Source: Spirosoma agri (GTDB taxonomy: Bacteria > Bacteroidota > Bacteroidia > Cytophagales > Spirosomataceae). Taken from it: a DNA stretch of 64,000 nucleotides. Below are positions 1 to 8,857 of the stretch, in pieces. The notes beneath the pieces were generated by a model, which searched no databases, was not told the DNA's origin, and saw only the letters and a program-made list of their open reading frames with translations. The DNA lies in assembly GCF_010747415.1 (NCBI RefSeq), contig NZ_JAAGNZ010000002.1, positions 558,001 through 622,000 on the forward strand, in the 5' to 3' direction. Position 1 is the first letter of the stretch, and every line of letters begins with the position of its first letter. A program made the position numbers and the translations under genes.

Positions 1-465
1 CGTATTGGGTAGTTTGTCTGCCATGAAGAAGAGGATGTAGGCGCAAGAAGCGGCCCATTGCGCAAAATAACAAACCTTTACGCATAAAACCGCACCGTCT
101 GACCGCTTAAAATTCTGTTGGTTTGCTGAATGGCAGAATTTATTTTGTGGGGGGTAACGGCCAAACGTCAGGAAAAGAATAGGTGCGGTCAAAAGAAAAT
201 TGTTGCCCCGAGTTACTGCTTAACGACCAATCTGATAACACAACTACGCCGGAATAAGGCCCAGAACGGGGAAGTCAGGAGAACACCAGCCAGAAAATTT
301 GTTCTACAGACAGGCGTTAACAAACGTAATTCCGTCTGGTCTGCTAACGCGGAGATAGACACTGGATCAGCGACGATACCGAATTCGGGTAGTTACCGAC
401 TTCGCCATTCTTCAAACCCACATGTGCGGTCCAGGTAAAAAAGGCACTTTAGAAACTCAATCTAT
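1..465. other. Left-edge intergenic region, possible partial minus-strand gene start
   Basis: No convincing complete gene lies here. On the minus strand an open frame with ATG codons at 85 and 24 runs off the left edge, starting MRKGLLFCAMGR, and upstream of it there is a TTTG, 19 bases, TAAATTCTG arrangement that resembles a Bacteroidota promoter. This could be the first codons of a gene lying to the left, but the visible piece is too short to identify. The plus-strand open frame at 130-438 has no recognisable domain and atypical composition, so it is not called. Confidence 0.25.
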
Positions 466-1284
466 ATGGCTCATTCTGCCAACACACACGCAGATCAATC
501 CGATGGGAAACATTCCTATACCAACAATACTGTTTATGAGGCCGATCATGACATCTGGTGGCATCCTGACGCGTTGTTCTTCATGCTTAAAACCTCCGTC
601 AACCCGGCGCGGATGGGTTATTTCAGTCGCATCGTGCAGCAACATTTGCCCGATGTCGCTGGTAAAACGTTGTTGGATGTTGGCTGCGGGGGAGGAATTC
701 TGGCTGAAGCGTTTGCGAATCTGGGCATTGCCGTAACGGGTATCGATCCGTCCGCTTCAGCTATTGATACGGCTCGTCGTCATGCTGGTCAGGGGGGGCT
801 ATCCATCACGTACAGGACCGGAACGGGGGAACGGTTGCCATTTCCCGATGCTTCGTTCGACTTTGTGAGTTGCTGCGATGTACTGGAGCACGTTCAGGAT
901 GTCGATGCAGTGCTAATGGAAATCAGCCGCGTGCTAAAACCGGGTGGTTTCTTTTTCTACGATACCGTTAACCGGACCTGGCTAAGCTGGTTATTTCTGA
1001 TCAAAGTTGCCCAGGACTGGAAACGATGGGCGTTCATGAAACCCAACCAGCATCTGTACCACCGATTTGTTAAACCCGACGAACTGCATCAGAAAATGGA
1101 GCGGCTGGGCCTGACGAACCAGGATACGCGCGGTATGGTCGCTGATTATCCTATACTGAAAACGCTTTACTGGCTCCGCAAGCGAACCTCCGGCGATTGG
1201 ACATTCCGCGAACTGGGCGAACGAATGAAAATGCGCGAAGGGCGCGATACGAATTTTTGTTACATGGGCTGGGCAAGGAAATAG
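466..1284 (+). CDS. UbiG-like class I SAM methyltransferase
   Basis: Soluble 272-residue methyltransferase. The SAM-binding motif I is clear (LLDVGCGGGILAEAF, about residues 68-82), followed by the acidic end of strand 2 (VTGIDPSA) and the post-I motifs DFVSCCDVLEHV and LKPGGFFFYDTVNR. The layout and the C-terminal YHRFVKPDEL segment match the UbiG 3-O-methyltransferase family, which acts on hydroxylated polyprenyl phenols in ubiquinone synthesis. Bacteroidota normally make menaquinone, so the true substrate may be different; I keep only the family call. It begins with ATG at 466 and ends right at the 3' end of the convergent hexosaminidase gene, with no spacer. No other quinone genes are nearby. 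Confidence 0.8.
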   Translation: MAHSANTHADQSDGKHSYTNNTVYEADHDIWWHPDALFFMLKTSVNPARMGYFSRIVQQHLPDVAGKTLLDVGCGGGILAEAFANLGIAVTGIDPSASAIDTARRHAGQGGLSITYRTGTGERLPFPDASFDFVSCCDVLEHVQDVDAVLMEISRVLKPGGFFFYDTVNRTWLSWLFLIKVAQDWKRWAFMKPNQHLYHRFVKPDELHQKMERLGLTNQDTRGMVADYPILKTLYWLRKRTSGDWTFRELGERMKMREGRDTNFCYMGWARK

Positions 1285-3648
1285 TTACCGTATTTCGATC
1301 TCATCGACCATAAGTTGCGCCGGTTTGCCGGGATTGCGTAAACCCGATGGCACCCGGCCAATATTTCGGGCAATGATGCGTACGTAGCGGGCAGTAGTGG
1401 GCGAAAAATCGAACGGGAGCCGGACAAATGCCCGCTTTCCTCCCTCGGCAGCATCGGTTTTTCTCGACAGGACCGGGGTAAATGTTTTCCCATCGTCCGA
1501 AACGGAAATCTCAACCTGTTTGGGTAGACAGATATTACGGGCGGTGTATTTAAGGAAGCCAACCCGAACGCTCGTTACGGACTGCGACTGGCCGAGATCG
1601 ACAACCGCGTTGATGTCACTGATGAACGATACGACGCCCGCTATTTCGTAGCCGCCCATGCCGCCGGTAGTACCATCGGTCAGGCTGTAATTTTTGTCGG
1701 GTCTGCCCGTGGTTGGCGCAGTCAATAACGTATACGGTTTGCCCGTCGCTTTCGAGACAAGAAACTCTTTCTGCACTTTCGCCGGTCGACTGAGCGGTTT
1801 TCTGTCGGCGAATGCCGCTGTCCGGATGGTGGTCGTCTTATCCAGCACCAGCGGGTTACCGTACCGGGCCGACTCGCCGGAAGGGATGCTGCCATCGAGC
1901 GTGTACCGAATGTCCGGAACCTGGTTGCTGGCTGCTATCGTAATAGCAACTTTACCATCAGCCGTGGGTTTGGCCGAGAAGGAAGGATCATAAACTGTCC
2001 GGGAATAATTGACGTTCAGGGCGGCCAGGCGCTCGAAGTGAACGGGTAACCGCCGGGTAAAATCATCGTAATTTTTCTGGCTCAACGGTGTCCAGACCAC
2101 CTCGGCCAAAGCAGCCGCCCTGGGCCAGACCATGTACTCCAACTGATCCGAAGTCTTGATGTACTCAGTCCAGACATTGGCCTGTGCACCCAGAATGTGC
2201 GTTGCTTCGCTGGGCGATAATTCGGGTGGAGTCGGGTTATACGAGTAGACCATAGCCAGCGGAAGTAAGCCGCCGAAACCGGTTGGTTCCTGGGCCGGAT
2301 CGCCCTGAAAATGATCGAGGTAACAGAACTGGCCGGGTGTCATAATGACGTCGTGGTTCTGGCGGGCCGCCTGGATACCCCCTTTTATACCCCGCCAGCT
2401 CATTACCGTAGCGTTCGGTGACAACCGAATCGACGGGTTGTTCCCCTCCAGTATTTCGTCCCAGCCAATGATTCGGCGTCCTTTCGAGGTTACGAATTTA
2501 TCGATGCGGTTGACGAAATAACGTTGCAGGCCGTTCTCGTCCTTCAGCCCTTCGCGCTTGATCAACTGCTGGCAAAAGGCACTTTTACGCCATACCGTCT
2601 TTGGGCATTCGTCACCGCCAATGTGAATGTATTTGCCCGGAAACAGGCCAATTACTTCCGTCAGCACATCCTGCAAAAACGAAAACGTCTTTTCGGTTGG
2701 ACAGAATACGTCATCAAAAACGCCCCACTTCGTCGCTACCTGGTAGGACGTCGCGTTACAGCCTAATTCGGGATAAGCCGCTAAAGCCGCCAGTGCGTGG
2801 CCCGGTAGTTCGATTTCGGGCACGACGTTAATGTATTTCGACGCAGCATAACGCACGACCTCGCGTACCTCGTCCTGCGTGTAAAAACCGCCGTAGGGTT
2901 TGCCGTCAAAAACCTGTGGGTCGTACTCATCGTAATGCCCAACGATGGTTTCCCGTCGCTGCGAGCCGATCTGCGTCAGTTTCGGGTACTTTTTGATTTC
3001 GATGCGCCAGCCCTGATCGTCGGTCAGATGCCAGTGGAAGGTATTGAATTTGTGTAGCGCCATCAGATCAAGGTATTTCTTGATATAGGCAACCGAAAAG
3101 AAGTGCCGCCCGACATCAAGGTGTAGCCCCCGGTAGCTATAGCGGGGTTGATCCTGAATGCGGCAGGCCGGAATCATTAAGGTTGTTAGATTGGTGGCGG
3201 GTATCGGATGGCTGGCGGCCAGCGTTGTTGGGGGCAGTAGCTGATAGAGCGTCTGAACCGCGTAAAAAAAGCCTTTTGGCCCCGTTGCTTCGATAGTTAC
3301 GAGCCTATCGGTGATGTCGATGCGATAGCCTTCCGCGCCGAGTGTCGTATCGGTAGATGACAGGAACTCGATCAGGTTTTCGGGCAGCGTCAGCTTGTTG
3401 CCGTTCCGAACGGGAATGGTTAGGCCGGTACTGCGACTGATGTGATGGGCGAACGTATCGACTATGGCTTTGACATCGGCCTGCGCGAATGACACGCCAA
3501 TGATGGTCGTACGGCTGATGCTGAATTCACCGGCACGGGGTTCTAGTTGGGCAGGACGCGGAATAATTGTGTATCGCTCAACCGACTGGCTGAATGCAAC
3601 AGGTAGCGGCAGAAGCAAGGCCACGACCAGAATGAGACGCTTTACCAT
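1285..3648 (-). CDS. Secreted beta-N-acetylhexosaminidase (GH20)
   Basis: A 787-residue exported glycoside hydrolase that removes terminal N-acetylhexosamine from glycans or chitin fragments. It has a Sec signal peptide (residues 1-20, ending VAFSQS), a GH20b N-terminal domain to about 160, and a GH20 TIM barrel from about 168 to 510. The catalytic pair Asp346-Glu347 sits in HIGGDECPKTVW. A chitobiase C-terminal-like domain (YTLDGSIPSG, about 575-630) and a discoidin or F5/8-type carbohydrate-binding domain (about 650-787, ending VDEIEIR) follow. The order matches Bacteroidota GH20 enzymes of the periplasm or outer membrane. It stands alone, not in a polysaccharide utilisation locus, and converges with the upstream methyltransferase gene. 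Confidence 0.92.
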   Translation of the reverse strand: MVKRLILVVALLLPLPVAFSQSVERYTIIPRPAQLEPRAGEFSISRTTIIGVSFAQADVKAIVDTFAHHISRSTGLTIPVRNGNKLTLPENLIEFLSSTDTTLGAEGYRIDITDRLVTIEATGPKGFFYAVQTLYQLLPPTTLAASHPIPATNLTTLMIPACRIQDQPRYSYRGLHLDVGRHFFSVAYIKKYLDLMALHKFNTFHWHLTDDQGWRIEIKKYPKLTQIGSQRRETIVGHYDEYDPQVFDGKPYGGFYTQDEVREVVRYAASKYINVVPEIELPGHALAALAAYPELGCNATSYQVATKWGVFDDVFCPTEKTFSFLQDVLTEVIGLFPGKYIHIGGDECPKTVWRKSAFCQQLIKREGLKDENGLQRYFVNRIDKFVTSKGRRIIGWDEILEGNNPSIRLSPNATVMSWRGIKGGIQAARQNHDVIMTPGQFCYLDHFQGDPAQEPTGFGGLLPLAMVYSYNPTPPELSPSEATHILGAQANVWTEYIKTSDQLEYMVWPRAAALAEVVWTPLSQKNYDDFTRRLPVHFERLAALNVNYSRTVYDPSFSAKPTADGKVAITIAASNQVPDIRYTLDGSIPSGESARYGNPLVLDKTTTIRTAAFADRKPLSRPAKVQKEFLVSKATGKPYTLLTAPTTGRPDKNYSLTDGTTGGMGGYEIAGVVSFISDINAVVDLGQSQSVTSVRVGFLKYTARNICLPKQVEISVSDDGKTFTPVLSRKTDAAEGGKRAFVRLPFDFSPTTARYVRIIARNIGRVPSGLRNPGKPAQLMVDEIEIR

Positions 3649-4419
3649 AGAATCATGATCGGACGGCGGGAGAAAAGGAGTCTAGCCTGCCGTTTCAACG
3701 CGTAAAGGTAGATAAAGTGTATGTCTACACGTGTTCTCGTTACCCATGACTGGCTAATTTGGTCGTTTCCTGACACGAGCGATTTTGTTGATTACCCTTG
3801 ATACTATACCCTCGAAGTGACCTGTGTCTGCGCCAGCAGGATAGCTTCTGTTCTTTCATTTTAAACCGAAAATTGCACGATGTACGCGCTGTTCGGCGAC
3901 GTAAAATTGTCTCTACTGGGGTATACAGCAAAAATTTAATGCAACGTTATTGTGCAGCTTGACGCTGGGGAGAAGGAGGTTAACAACGGCCAAAATGTAC
4001 GAAAATCGCGAAAATTACGTGTTAGGTGCTGAATGGAAAAAATGATTCTTATATAATTTATGTCGATCCGAACGAACCAATAATAAGCGGTCAAGTCACA
4101 AAACGTTGATTTTCCCGCTCGATCGTTGTACTTTTACGAACATTCTGGGCAAAATAAGGTTTACAACATTTTTTTTAGCCTTAAATAAACGCTCGCCGGA
4201 ACGTATCGCGTCATGTCGAACGACCGGGCAGGTGAGCATCGATACCAGCGTAGTCGACCGGTAGCGATACTCAACCAAACTCAACAACGAATTTTACCGG
4301 GCGGTTGCTGGCGTAGTACAGCATAGATCGAACAGGGGAGAGGAAGGAGAAGCCGCCGAATATCGATTACCATTCACGTTGAATGGCCGAGTAGCGTACC
4401 ACCGTAACCCCAGTTATCA
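3649..4419. other. Intergenic region, nothing recognised
   Basis: About 770 bases between the divergent hexosaminidase and lytic transglycosylase genes. The open frames here are short, on the minus strand, and look random (Arg- and Ser-rich, no domain). The stretch around 4020-4060 is AT-rich and could hold the promoter of the transglycosylase gene. I see no RNA gene or clear repeat. Confidence 0.4.
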
Positions 4420-5745
4420 ATGACGAAACTGTTCCAGATGGTTGCAGCCGGTTTCGGCTGTCTAACCACCCTTGCCAGCCTGTCTGCCGTTGCCCAACCC
4501 ACCCATTTTCTCGCGCTCAACACCGCCAATCTGTCCGTTGAATCGTCACTACGAGCGGGCCGCACGCTTGACGAGGCTGTTCACTTCTGTGGCGAAGACG
4601 TGCCCACGAATCAGCCCACCATTACAGCCCACTGGCTACGTACACTTAGTCGTCAGGCGGCTTTGGCCGGTAATCTTACGCTATTAAAGCGCCGGGCAGC
4701 CGTGGTTTTCCCACTGATCGAGCCTATTCTCAACCAATACCGGATTCCGTCCGATTTTAAGTTTCTACCACTACTCGAAAGTGCCGTGACAAACCGGGCT
4801 GTTTCGCGGAGAGGGGCGGCTGGTTTCTGGCAACTGATGCCCCAGACGGCTCAGTCACTCGGGTTGAGCGTATCGCGCCGACACGATGAGCGGTTCGATC
4901 TTCGCAAAGCAACCCATGCCGCCTGTCGCTATCTGAACGAACTGTATGATCAGCTCGGCTCGTGGATGCTGGTCGCAACGGCCTACAATGCCGGCCCGAA
5001 TTATATTCAGCAATTGAGTCGCCGGTATCCTGATATGCACCCGATGGCCTTGCCCTATCGGGCTGCTGAAACCAGGGCCTATCTCTTTCAGACCGTAGTG
5101 ATTAAAGAATTACTGACGCATCCGCAGGCTTACAGTGATCAGTTAAGTAGTCGTCATCTGGCCGCCCTCAGCGATCTGGAAACACCCATATCGTCCCTGG
5201 AACGAGCGGCTATTCTGGCCTCATTCGATATGGATGAATCGGCTTTAGCGGCTATATCAGAAGGGCGATCGGAGGAAAATAAGCTAACCTTCGTAGCTGA
5301 TTCGACGACGGCGGTTGTCCTGCTGACTGATAATGAAGCCGATTCTGATGCGGTTGAACCAGCCGATTCTGCCCGGATAGACCCCACTACCGCGCTGTCG
5401 GGCAAACCGGCTTTGTTGCCTCAGACGGTTGGGTCAGCAAATCGGTTAGTGACCAGGAGTTTAAACGAAGGCCCACTGGCCGAGGGACAGATTTACGTAT
5501 TCCAGGTGGTAGAACCTATCCTGATCAATGGACGTACGTTTGCCGTTGGCGATGTGATTCACGCACATGTCGAACTGATCGATGCCGCTTCCGGCCGGGC
5601 TTTTTTACGAACGGACCGGCTTATAACGGCTCAGACACAGGAAACGATTCCGCTGGCATTAGTGGCGACCGAGCAACCCAAACAACCGGGAGTGGCCCGA
5701 CCAGCCCGACTCGATGGCTGGCGACTGACCTGGGAGCAATTGTAG
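4420..5745 (+). CDS. Lytic transglycosylase, MltD-like
   Basis: Periplasmic peptidoglycan-cleaving enzyme of 441 residues. A signal peptide occupies residues 1-25 (ending SAVAQP). The SLT domain covers about 105-225: FKFLPLLESAVTN carries the catalytic Glu120, followed by GAAGFWQLMPQTAQSLGL and the later VATAYNAGPNYI motif, all typical of the MltD group. Unlike many MltD proteins it has no LysM repeats. Instead an Ala/Ser-rich linker leads to a beta-rich C-terminal piece (about 365-441: GQIYVFQVVEPILINGRTF) that loosely resembles the C-terminal domain of conjugative TraM proteins. It starts with ATG and is convergent with thrB; a GTAGCGCGG hairpin lies between. Confidence 0.85.
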   Translation: MTKLFQMVAAGFGCLTTLASLSAVAQPTHFLALNTANLSVESSLRAGRTLDEAVHFCGEDVPTNQPTITAHWLRTLSRQAALAGNLTLLKRRAAVVFPLIEPILNQYRIPSDFKFLPLLESAVTNRAVSRRGAAGFWQLMPQTAQSLGLSVSRRHDERFDLRKATHAACRYLNELYDQLGSWMLVATAYNAGPNYIQQLSRRYPDMHPMALPYRAAETRAYLFQTVVIKELLTHPQAYSDQLSSRHLAALSDLETPISSLERAAILASFDMDESALAAISEGRSEENKLTFVADSTTAVVLLTDNEADSDAVEPADSARIDPTTALSGKPALLPQTVGSANRLVTRSLNEGPLAEGQIYVFQVVEPILINGRTFAVGDVIHAHVELIDAASGRAFLRTDRLITAQTQETIPLALVATEQPKQPGVARPARLDGWRLTWEQL

Positions 5746-5754
5746 AGGATAAAC

Positions 5755-5780
5755 GTAGCGCGGTCGGAAGGCCGCGCTAC
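5755..5780. repeat. Palindromic hairpin GTAGCGCGG / CCGCGCTAC
   Basis: Two 9-base arms (5755-5763 and 5772-5780) form a perfect GC-rich stem around an 8-base loop. It lies between the convergent transglycosylase and thrB genes, so it could end transcription from both sides, though there is no T-run. The shape also fits a REP-type dispersed palindrome. Confidence 0.5.
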
Positions 5781-5786
5781 TGATTG

Positions 5787-6740
5787 TTAATGCGCGACCT
5801 CGTGGGGAGCTGCAAGAACTTTGGGTCCCTGCCGATTGATCTCTGAAACGTAAGCTTCGCTGGTGATACCGACCGATAAAAAGGCTTGCTGCATCGCGGC
5901 TCCAACCTGCTCGGCTGTCCGGGCATCGCGGCTAAGCGCAAACATCGACGGTCCTGATCCCGAAATACTGCAACCCAAGGCACCATTCGCCAGAGCCGCT
6001 TTTTTCGCTTCGTTGAATTCGGGGATCAAAATAGAGCGAACCGGTTCGATAATAACGTCGACCAGCGACCGGCTGATCAGGTCATAATCGGGTTTCATCA
6101 AGCCCGCTATCAGACCCGCCACATTCCCCATCTGGATGATGGTATTCTTCAAAGACACCTCATTTTTAAGGATGAACCGCGCATCTTTCGTATTAACTTC
6201 AATATCAGGATGGACGAGCGTGCAGAACAGCGTCGCCGGGGTATCGATTCGAACAACGTCCAATGGCTGATAGCTCCGGATAACGACGAACCCACCCAGC
6301 AGAGACGGGGCTACATTGTCAGCGTGGGCCGACCCACACGCGATCCGCTCACCCTCCATAGCAAAAGGCAGCAGTTTCAGCGTAGGCAAGGGCCGACCGA
6401 GCAGTTCGTTTATCGCGAAAACACCGGCAACGGAACTAGCCGCGCTGGAACCTAAGCCACTACCGAGTGGCATCTGCTTTCGCAGCACTACATCGACGCC
6501 AACATCCGTTCGATTAATGTGTTGAAGATAGGTCTGAATGGCAATACCCGCCGTGTTGCGCCCGGTTTCGCGGGGTAGTCGTCCATCATCACCAATAATG
6601 TCTGTGATCCGAACGCCCGGTTCTGGACTGGCAGTCAAGGTAACCTGATCGCCGGGATTATCGACGGCAAAACCAAATATGTCAAATCCGCAGGCCACAT
6701 TGGCAACGGTAGCAGGAGCAAATACAGTAATTGAATTCAC
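5787..6740 (-). CDS. thrB: Homoserine kinase
   Basis: Cytoplasmic GHMP-family kinase that phosphorylates L-homoserine for threonine synthesis. The 317-residue protein starts ITVFAPATVANVACGFD, the typical ThrB N-terminus, and carries the GHMP ATP-binding motif PLGSGLGSSAASS (about 91-103). The C-terminal GHMP domain has GCSISGSGPSMFAL. Length fits the family. The start is GTG at 6740. It is a single gene here; thrA and thrC, often beside it in this phylum, are not in the neighbourhood. Confidence 0.95.
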   Translation of the reverse strand: MNSITVFAPATVANVACGFDIFGFAVDNPGDQVTLTASPEPGVRITDIIGDDGRLPRETGRNTAGIAIQTYLQHINRTDVGVDVVLRKQMPLGSGLGSSAASSVAGVFAINELLGRPLPTLKLLPFAMEGERIACGSAHADNVAPSLLGGFVVIRSYQPLDVVRIDTPATLFCTLVHPDIEVNTKDARFILKNEVSLKNTIIQMGNVAGLIAGLMKPDYDLISRSLVDVIIEPVRSILIPEFNEAKKAALANGALGCSISGSGPSMFALSRDARTAEQVGAAMQQAFLSVGITSEAYVSEINRQGPKVLAAPHEVAH

Positions 6741-6967
6741 GGTGGAAAAAGGAGCAACGTTAACGCAAGTTTAATGATTTTAGCCCGGAAAATCAATTTA
6801 GTCGTCGTTCTTGCCCTAATCCACACGATCTGATAACCTATTTCTGATCAAAGCTTTAGCAATTGAGGTTAGTATAGGTAGCACTGCTTCTTGAAGTAGG
6901 TCCGATTGGATGACCAGTTGTCAAAAATATTCTCCACGAGATAATCGTTTAACACTATAGTTTTACT

Positions 6968-8314
6968 ATGGAATTTAGATCAGTAGTACGTTTTCTTTTT
7001 GCTTGTATTGCCGTTGCTTCGTTACACGCTTGCACGGGCGTTGGTCCTACCACGAATTTATTCCGTTCTTCGTCTCCGCATGAGCAGTATGGTCAGTCGC
7101 TCAAGGCCGCTAAACTAGACCGGACCGCTCTCGGCATTGATTGGGTTGCGGCTGGCGAACGGGCACTGCGCGACTCGCTGACCATTTCGATTCCCTACCG
7201 GGAAAGCGGCTATTTTGCGGCCAATAAGCCGTTTGCTGTCGGGTATCGGATGAGTGCTCAGCGGGGCGACCGGTTCCTGGTGCGGGTAGAAACCCAGGGG
7301 CAGAAAGATGCCCAGGTGTTCATCGATGTCTTTGCGCTGGATGATCGCAACCGGACCACGCTGCTTACGGCGTCGAAGGCCGATACCAACGTGCTTGCGT
7401 GGGAACCCCGACGGACACAGAATTTTCTGATCCGCATTCAGCCCGAACTGCTGCGAAGTGGGAGCTATACCATTTCAATCACGCGCGAACCGGCGCTAAG
7501 CTTTCCGGTGCAGGGACGTGACAGCCGCCAGATCAGTAGTTTTTTTGGCGCATCCCGCGATGCCGGACGCCGACGTCACGAAGGGGTTGACATCTTTGCG
7601 CCCAAAGGAACACCCGCCGTAGCCTCGGTCGATGGGACGATCACGAGTGTCAGCACGAATAGCTTAGGTGGAAATGTCGTGTTTTTGTCGGACAACGAAC
7701 GGAATATCCGGCTTTACTACGCCCATCTCGATCGCTGGAACGTCAGTGCCGGTCAGCATGTATCAATAGGCGACACAGTCGGATTTGTTGGCAATACCGG
7801 AAATGCCCGTACCACTGGCCCACACCTGCATTTTGGTATCTATGGTTTCAGCGATGGAGCGACCGACCCGTTGCCCTTCATTCGGCTGGGACGTGGGCCC
7901 GCCCGCCAGAGCCTGCTTCCTGTGTCGCGATTGGGTGATTCTGTCCGTGTATCGGCTAATCGAACTTTTGTTCGGTCTGCGCCAGCCAGCGATGCCCGCG
8001 TTGTAGGCGATGTACCAAAAGCGACAAGCCTGCTGATTGTGGGTGGCACGGATGCCTGGCTGCGTGTCGAACTGCCCAATGGACAAACCGGCTACGTTGC
8101 CAGTAACACTACAGAAACCTTGAAACGACCGCTTCGACGACTAACGCTTACGTCGTCTGGCAATCTGCTCGATGCTGCCGACAGCCGGGCTGGCGTACTG
8201 AAAACATTGGCCACGGGTTCGCCGGTCGATATATTGTCTGTTTTTGCTGGTTTTCAGCTCGTGCGGAGTGCCGATGGCTACACAGGTTGGCTGTCCCGAT
8301 TAGCCGCTCCATAA
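6968..8314 (+). CDS. M23 peptidase lipoprotein with SH3-like domains
   Basis: Probable envelope endopeptidase of 448 residues acting on peptidoglycan cross-links. A lipoprotein signal ends in the lipobox LHAC with Cys22. The LytM/M23 domain spans about 190-300: His204 and Asp208 in RRHEGVDIFAPKG and His286/His288 in GPHLHFGIYG are the zinc and catalytic residues. Two bacterial SH3-type domains follow, about 320-385 (VSANRTFVRSAPASDARVVG) and 390-448, probably binding cell wall. All metal ligands are present, so it is predicted active rather than an EnvC-like activator. A stand-alone gene with its own upstream region. Confidence 0.87.
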   Translation: MEFRSVVRFLFACIAVASLHACTGVGPTTNLFRSSSPHEQYGQSLKAAKLDRTALGIDWVAAGERALRDSLTISIPYRESGYFAANKPFAVGYRMSAQRGDRFLVRVETQGQKDAQVFIDVFALDDRNRTTLLTASKADTNVLAWEPRRTQNFLIRIQPELLRSGSYTISITREPALSFPVQGRDSRQISSFFGASRDAGRRRHEGVDIFAPKGTPAVASVDGTITSVSTNSLGGNVVFLSDNERNIRLYYAHLDRWNVSAGQHVSIGDTVGFVGNTGNARTTGPHLHFGIYGFSDGATDPLPFIRLGRGPARQSLLPVSRLGDSVRVSANRTFVRSAPASDARVVGDVPKATSLLIVGGTDAWLRVELPNGQTGYVASNTTETLKRPLRRLTLTSSGNLLDAADSRAGVLKTLATGSPVDILSVFAGFQLVRSADGYTGWLSRLAAP

Positions 8315-8330
8315 ATGGATGATAAAATTG

Positions 8331-8347
8331 TTTAGAAGCTATCTAAA
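8331..8347. promoter_or_regulatory. Candidate metal-regulator operator 1
   Basis: TTTAGAAGCTATCTAAA is a perfect 6-5-6 palindrome lying 16 bases upstream of a TAnnTTTG -7 element. The same half-sites recur before the ferritin gene and in the divergent region near 10160. The pattern suggests a Fur- or DtxR-like iron repressor; which one is inference. Confidence 0.5.
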
Positions 8348-8362
8348 TTGCAAATTACGTTG

Positions 8363-8370
8363 TATCTTTG
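8363..8370 (+). promoter_or_regulatory. Promoter -7 element (TATCTTTG)
   Basis: Exact match to the Bacteroidota -7 consensus TAnnTTTG. It overlaps the TTG at 8368, so translation of the next gene must begin later, at the ATG at 8389. Confidence 0.5.
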
Positions 8371-8388
8371 TGTAGCTATACTGCGATC

Positions 8389-8748
8389 ATGACGAGTAAC
8401 GTACCGACAACTTACAAGGAGGTCTTCAAAACGGATAAAGGAGTCGTTTACCAGTGCGATGCAACGAATCGACTGATTCTCGAATTCTGGGATACGCACA
8501 CGGCGCTGTCGGCCCGCGACTTTGCGCAATTTCGGCGAATGGTCGAGACGGTAGATATCCGGCAGATGGCGTTGAGCACGGATGCCGCCCACGACGTTGA
8601 GATTCTTACGCCACCGCGTTCCGAGCGCTGCTACGTACTCACACTATGCGAGATTGTTCATCTGCGCGAACTGCTCACCGGTGCCAGACTTATGCTCGAC
8701 CTGAATGCGATGCTTCGTGAGTGCGGCTGTTCAACAGTCGAATCATAA
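8389..8748 (+). CDS. DUF6686-like small protein, iron-associated context
   Basis: A 119-residue soluble protein of unknown function. I choose the ATG at 8389 (MTSNVPTTYKEV) because a perfect -7 element overlaps the more upstream TTG. Visible pattern: an N-terminal strand region (KGVVYQCDATNRLILEF), a helix (DFAQFRRMVETVDI), a VEILTPPRSERCYVLTLCE segment and a helix with ELLTGARLMLDL. The 114-residue protein at 9687-10031 has the same order of elements, so the two are probably distant paralogues; I believe the family is DUF6686, but I recall this rather than prove it. It sits just upstream of ferritin and behind a 17-bp palindrome, which suggests an iron-linked role. Confidence 0.65.
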   Translation: MTSNVPTTYKEVFKTDKGVVYQCDATNRLILEFWDTHTALSARDFAQFRRMVETVDIRQMALSTDAAHDVEILTPPRSERCYVLTLCEIVHLRELLTGARLMLDLNAMLRECGCSTVES

Positions 8749-8750
8749 TA

Positions 8751-8767
8751 AATAGACCTTTTCTAAA
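8751..8767. promoter_or_regulatory. Candidate metal-regulator operator 2, upstream of ferritin
   Basis: AATAGACCTTTTCTAAA matches the TTTAGA-N5-TCTAAA pattern with two mismatches in the left half. It starts two bases after the stop codon of the preceding gene and about 90 bases before the ferritin start. Confidence 0.4.
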
Positions 8768-8780
8768 TTTCTTGATAATC

Positions 8781-8817
8781 AACCGGCTGCGCAACAACGA
8801 CCGGTTTTTTGTTGTTG
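8781..8817 (+). terminator. Probable terminator after the DUF6686-like gene
   Basis: AACCGG (8781-8786) pairs with CCGGTT (8801-8806), followed by a T-run. An alternative pairing CAACAAC/GTTGTTG overlaps it, so read-through into ferritin may be adjustable. Confidence 0.4.
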
Positions 8818-8857
8818 TTTTGTTAAGAAATTAACTCACCAGATACGGTAACTCAGT

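Noticed and set aside
130..438. Plus-strand open frame of 102 codons upstream of the methyltransferase gene
   Set aside because: No domain, atypical composition, no promoter or clear start, and it overlaps the region that could start a minus-strand gene.
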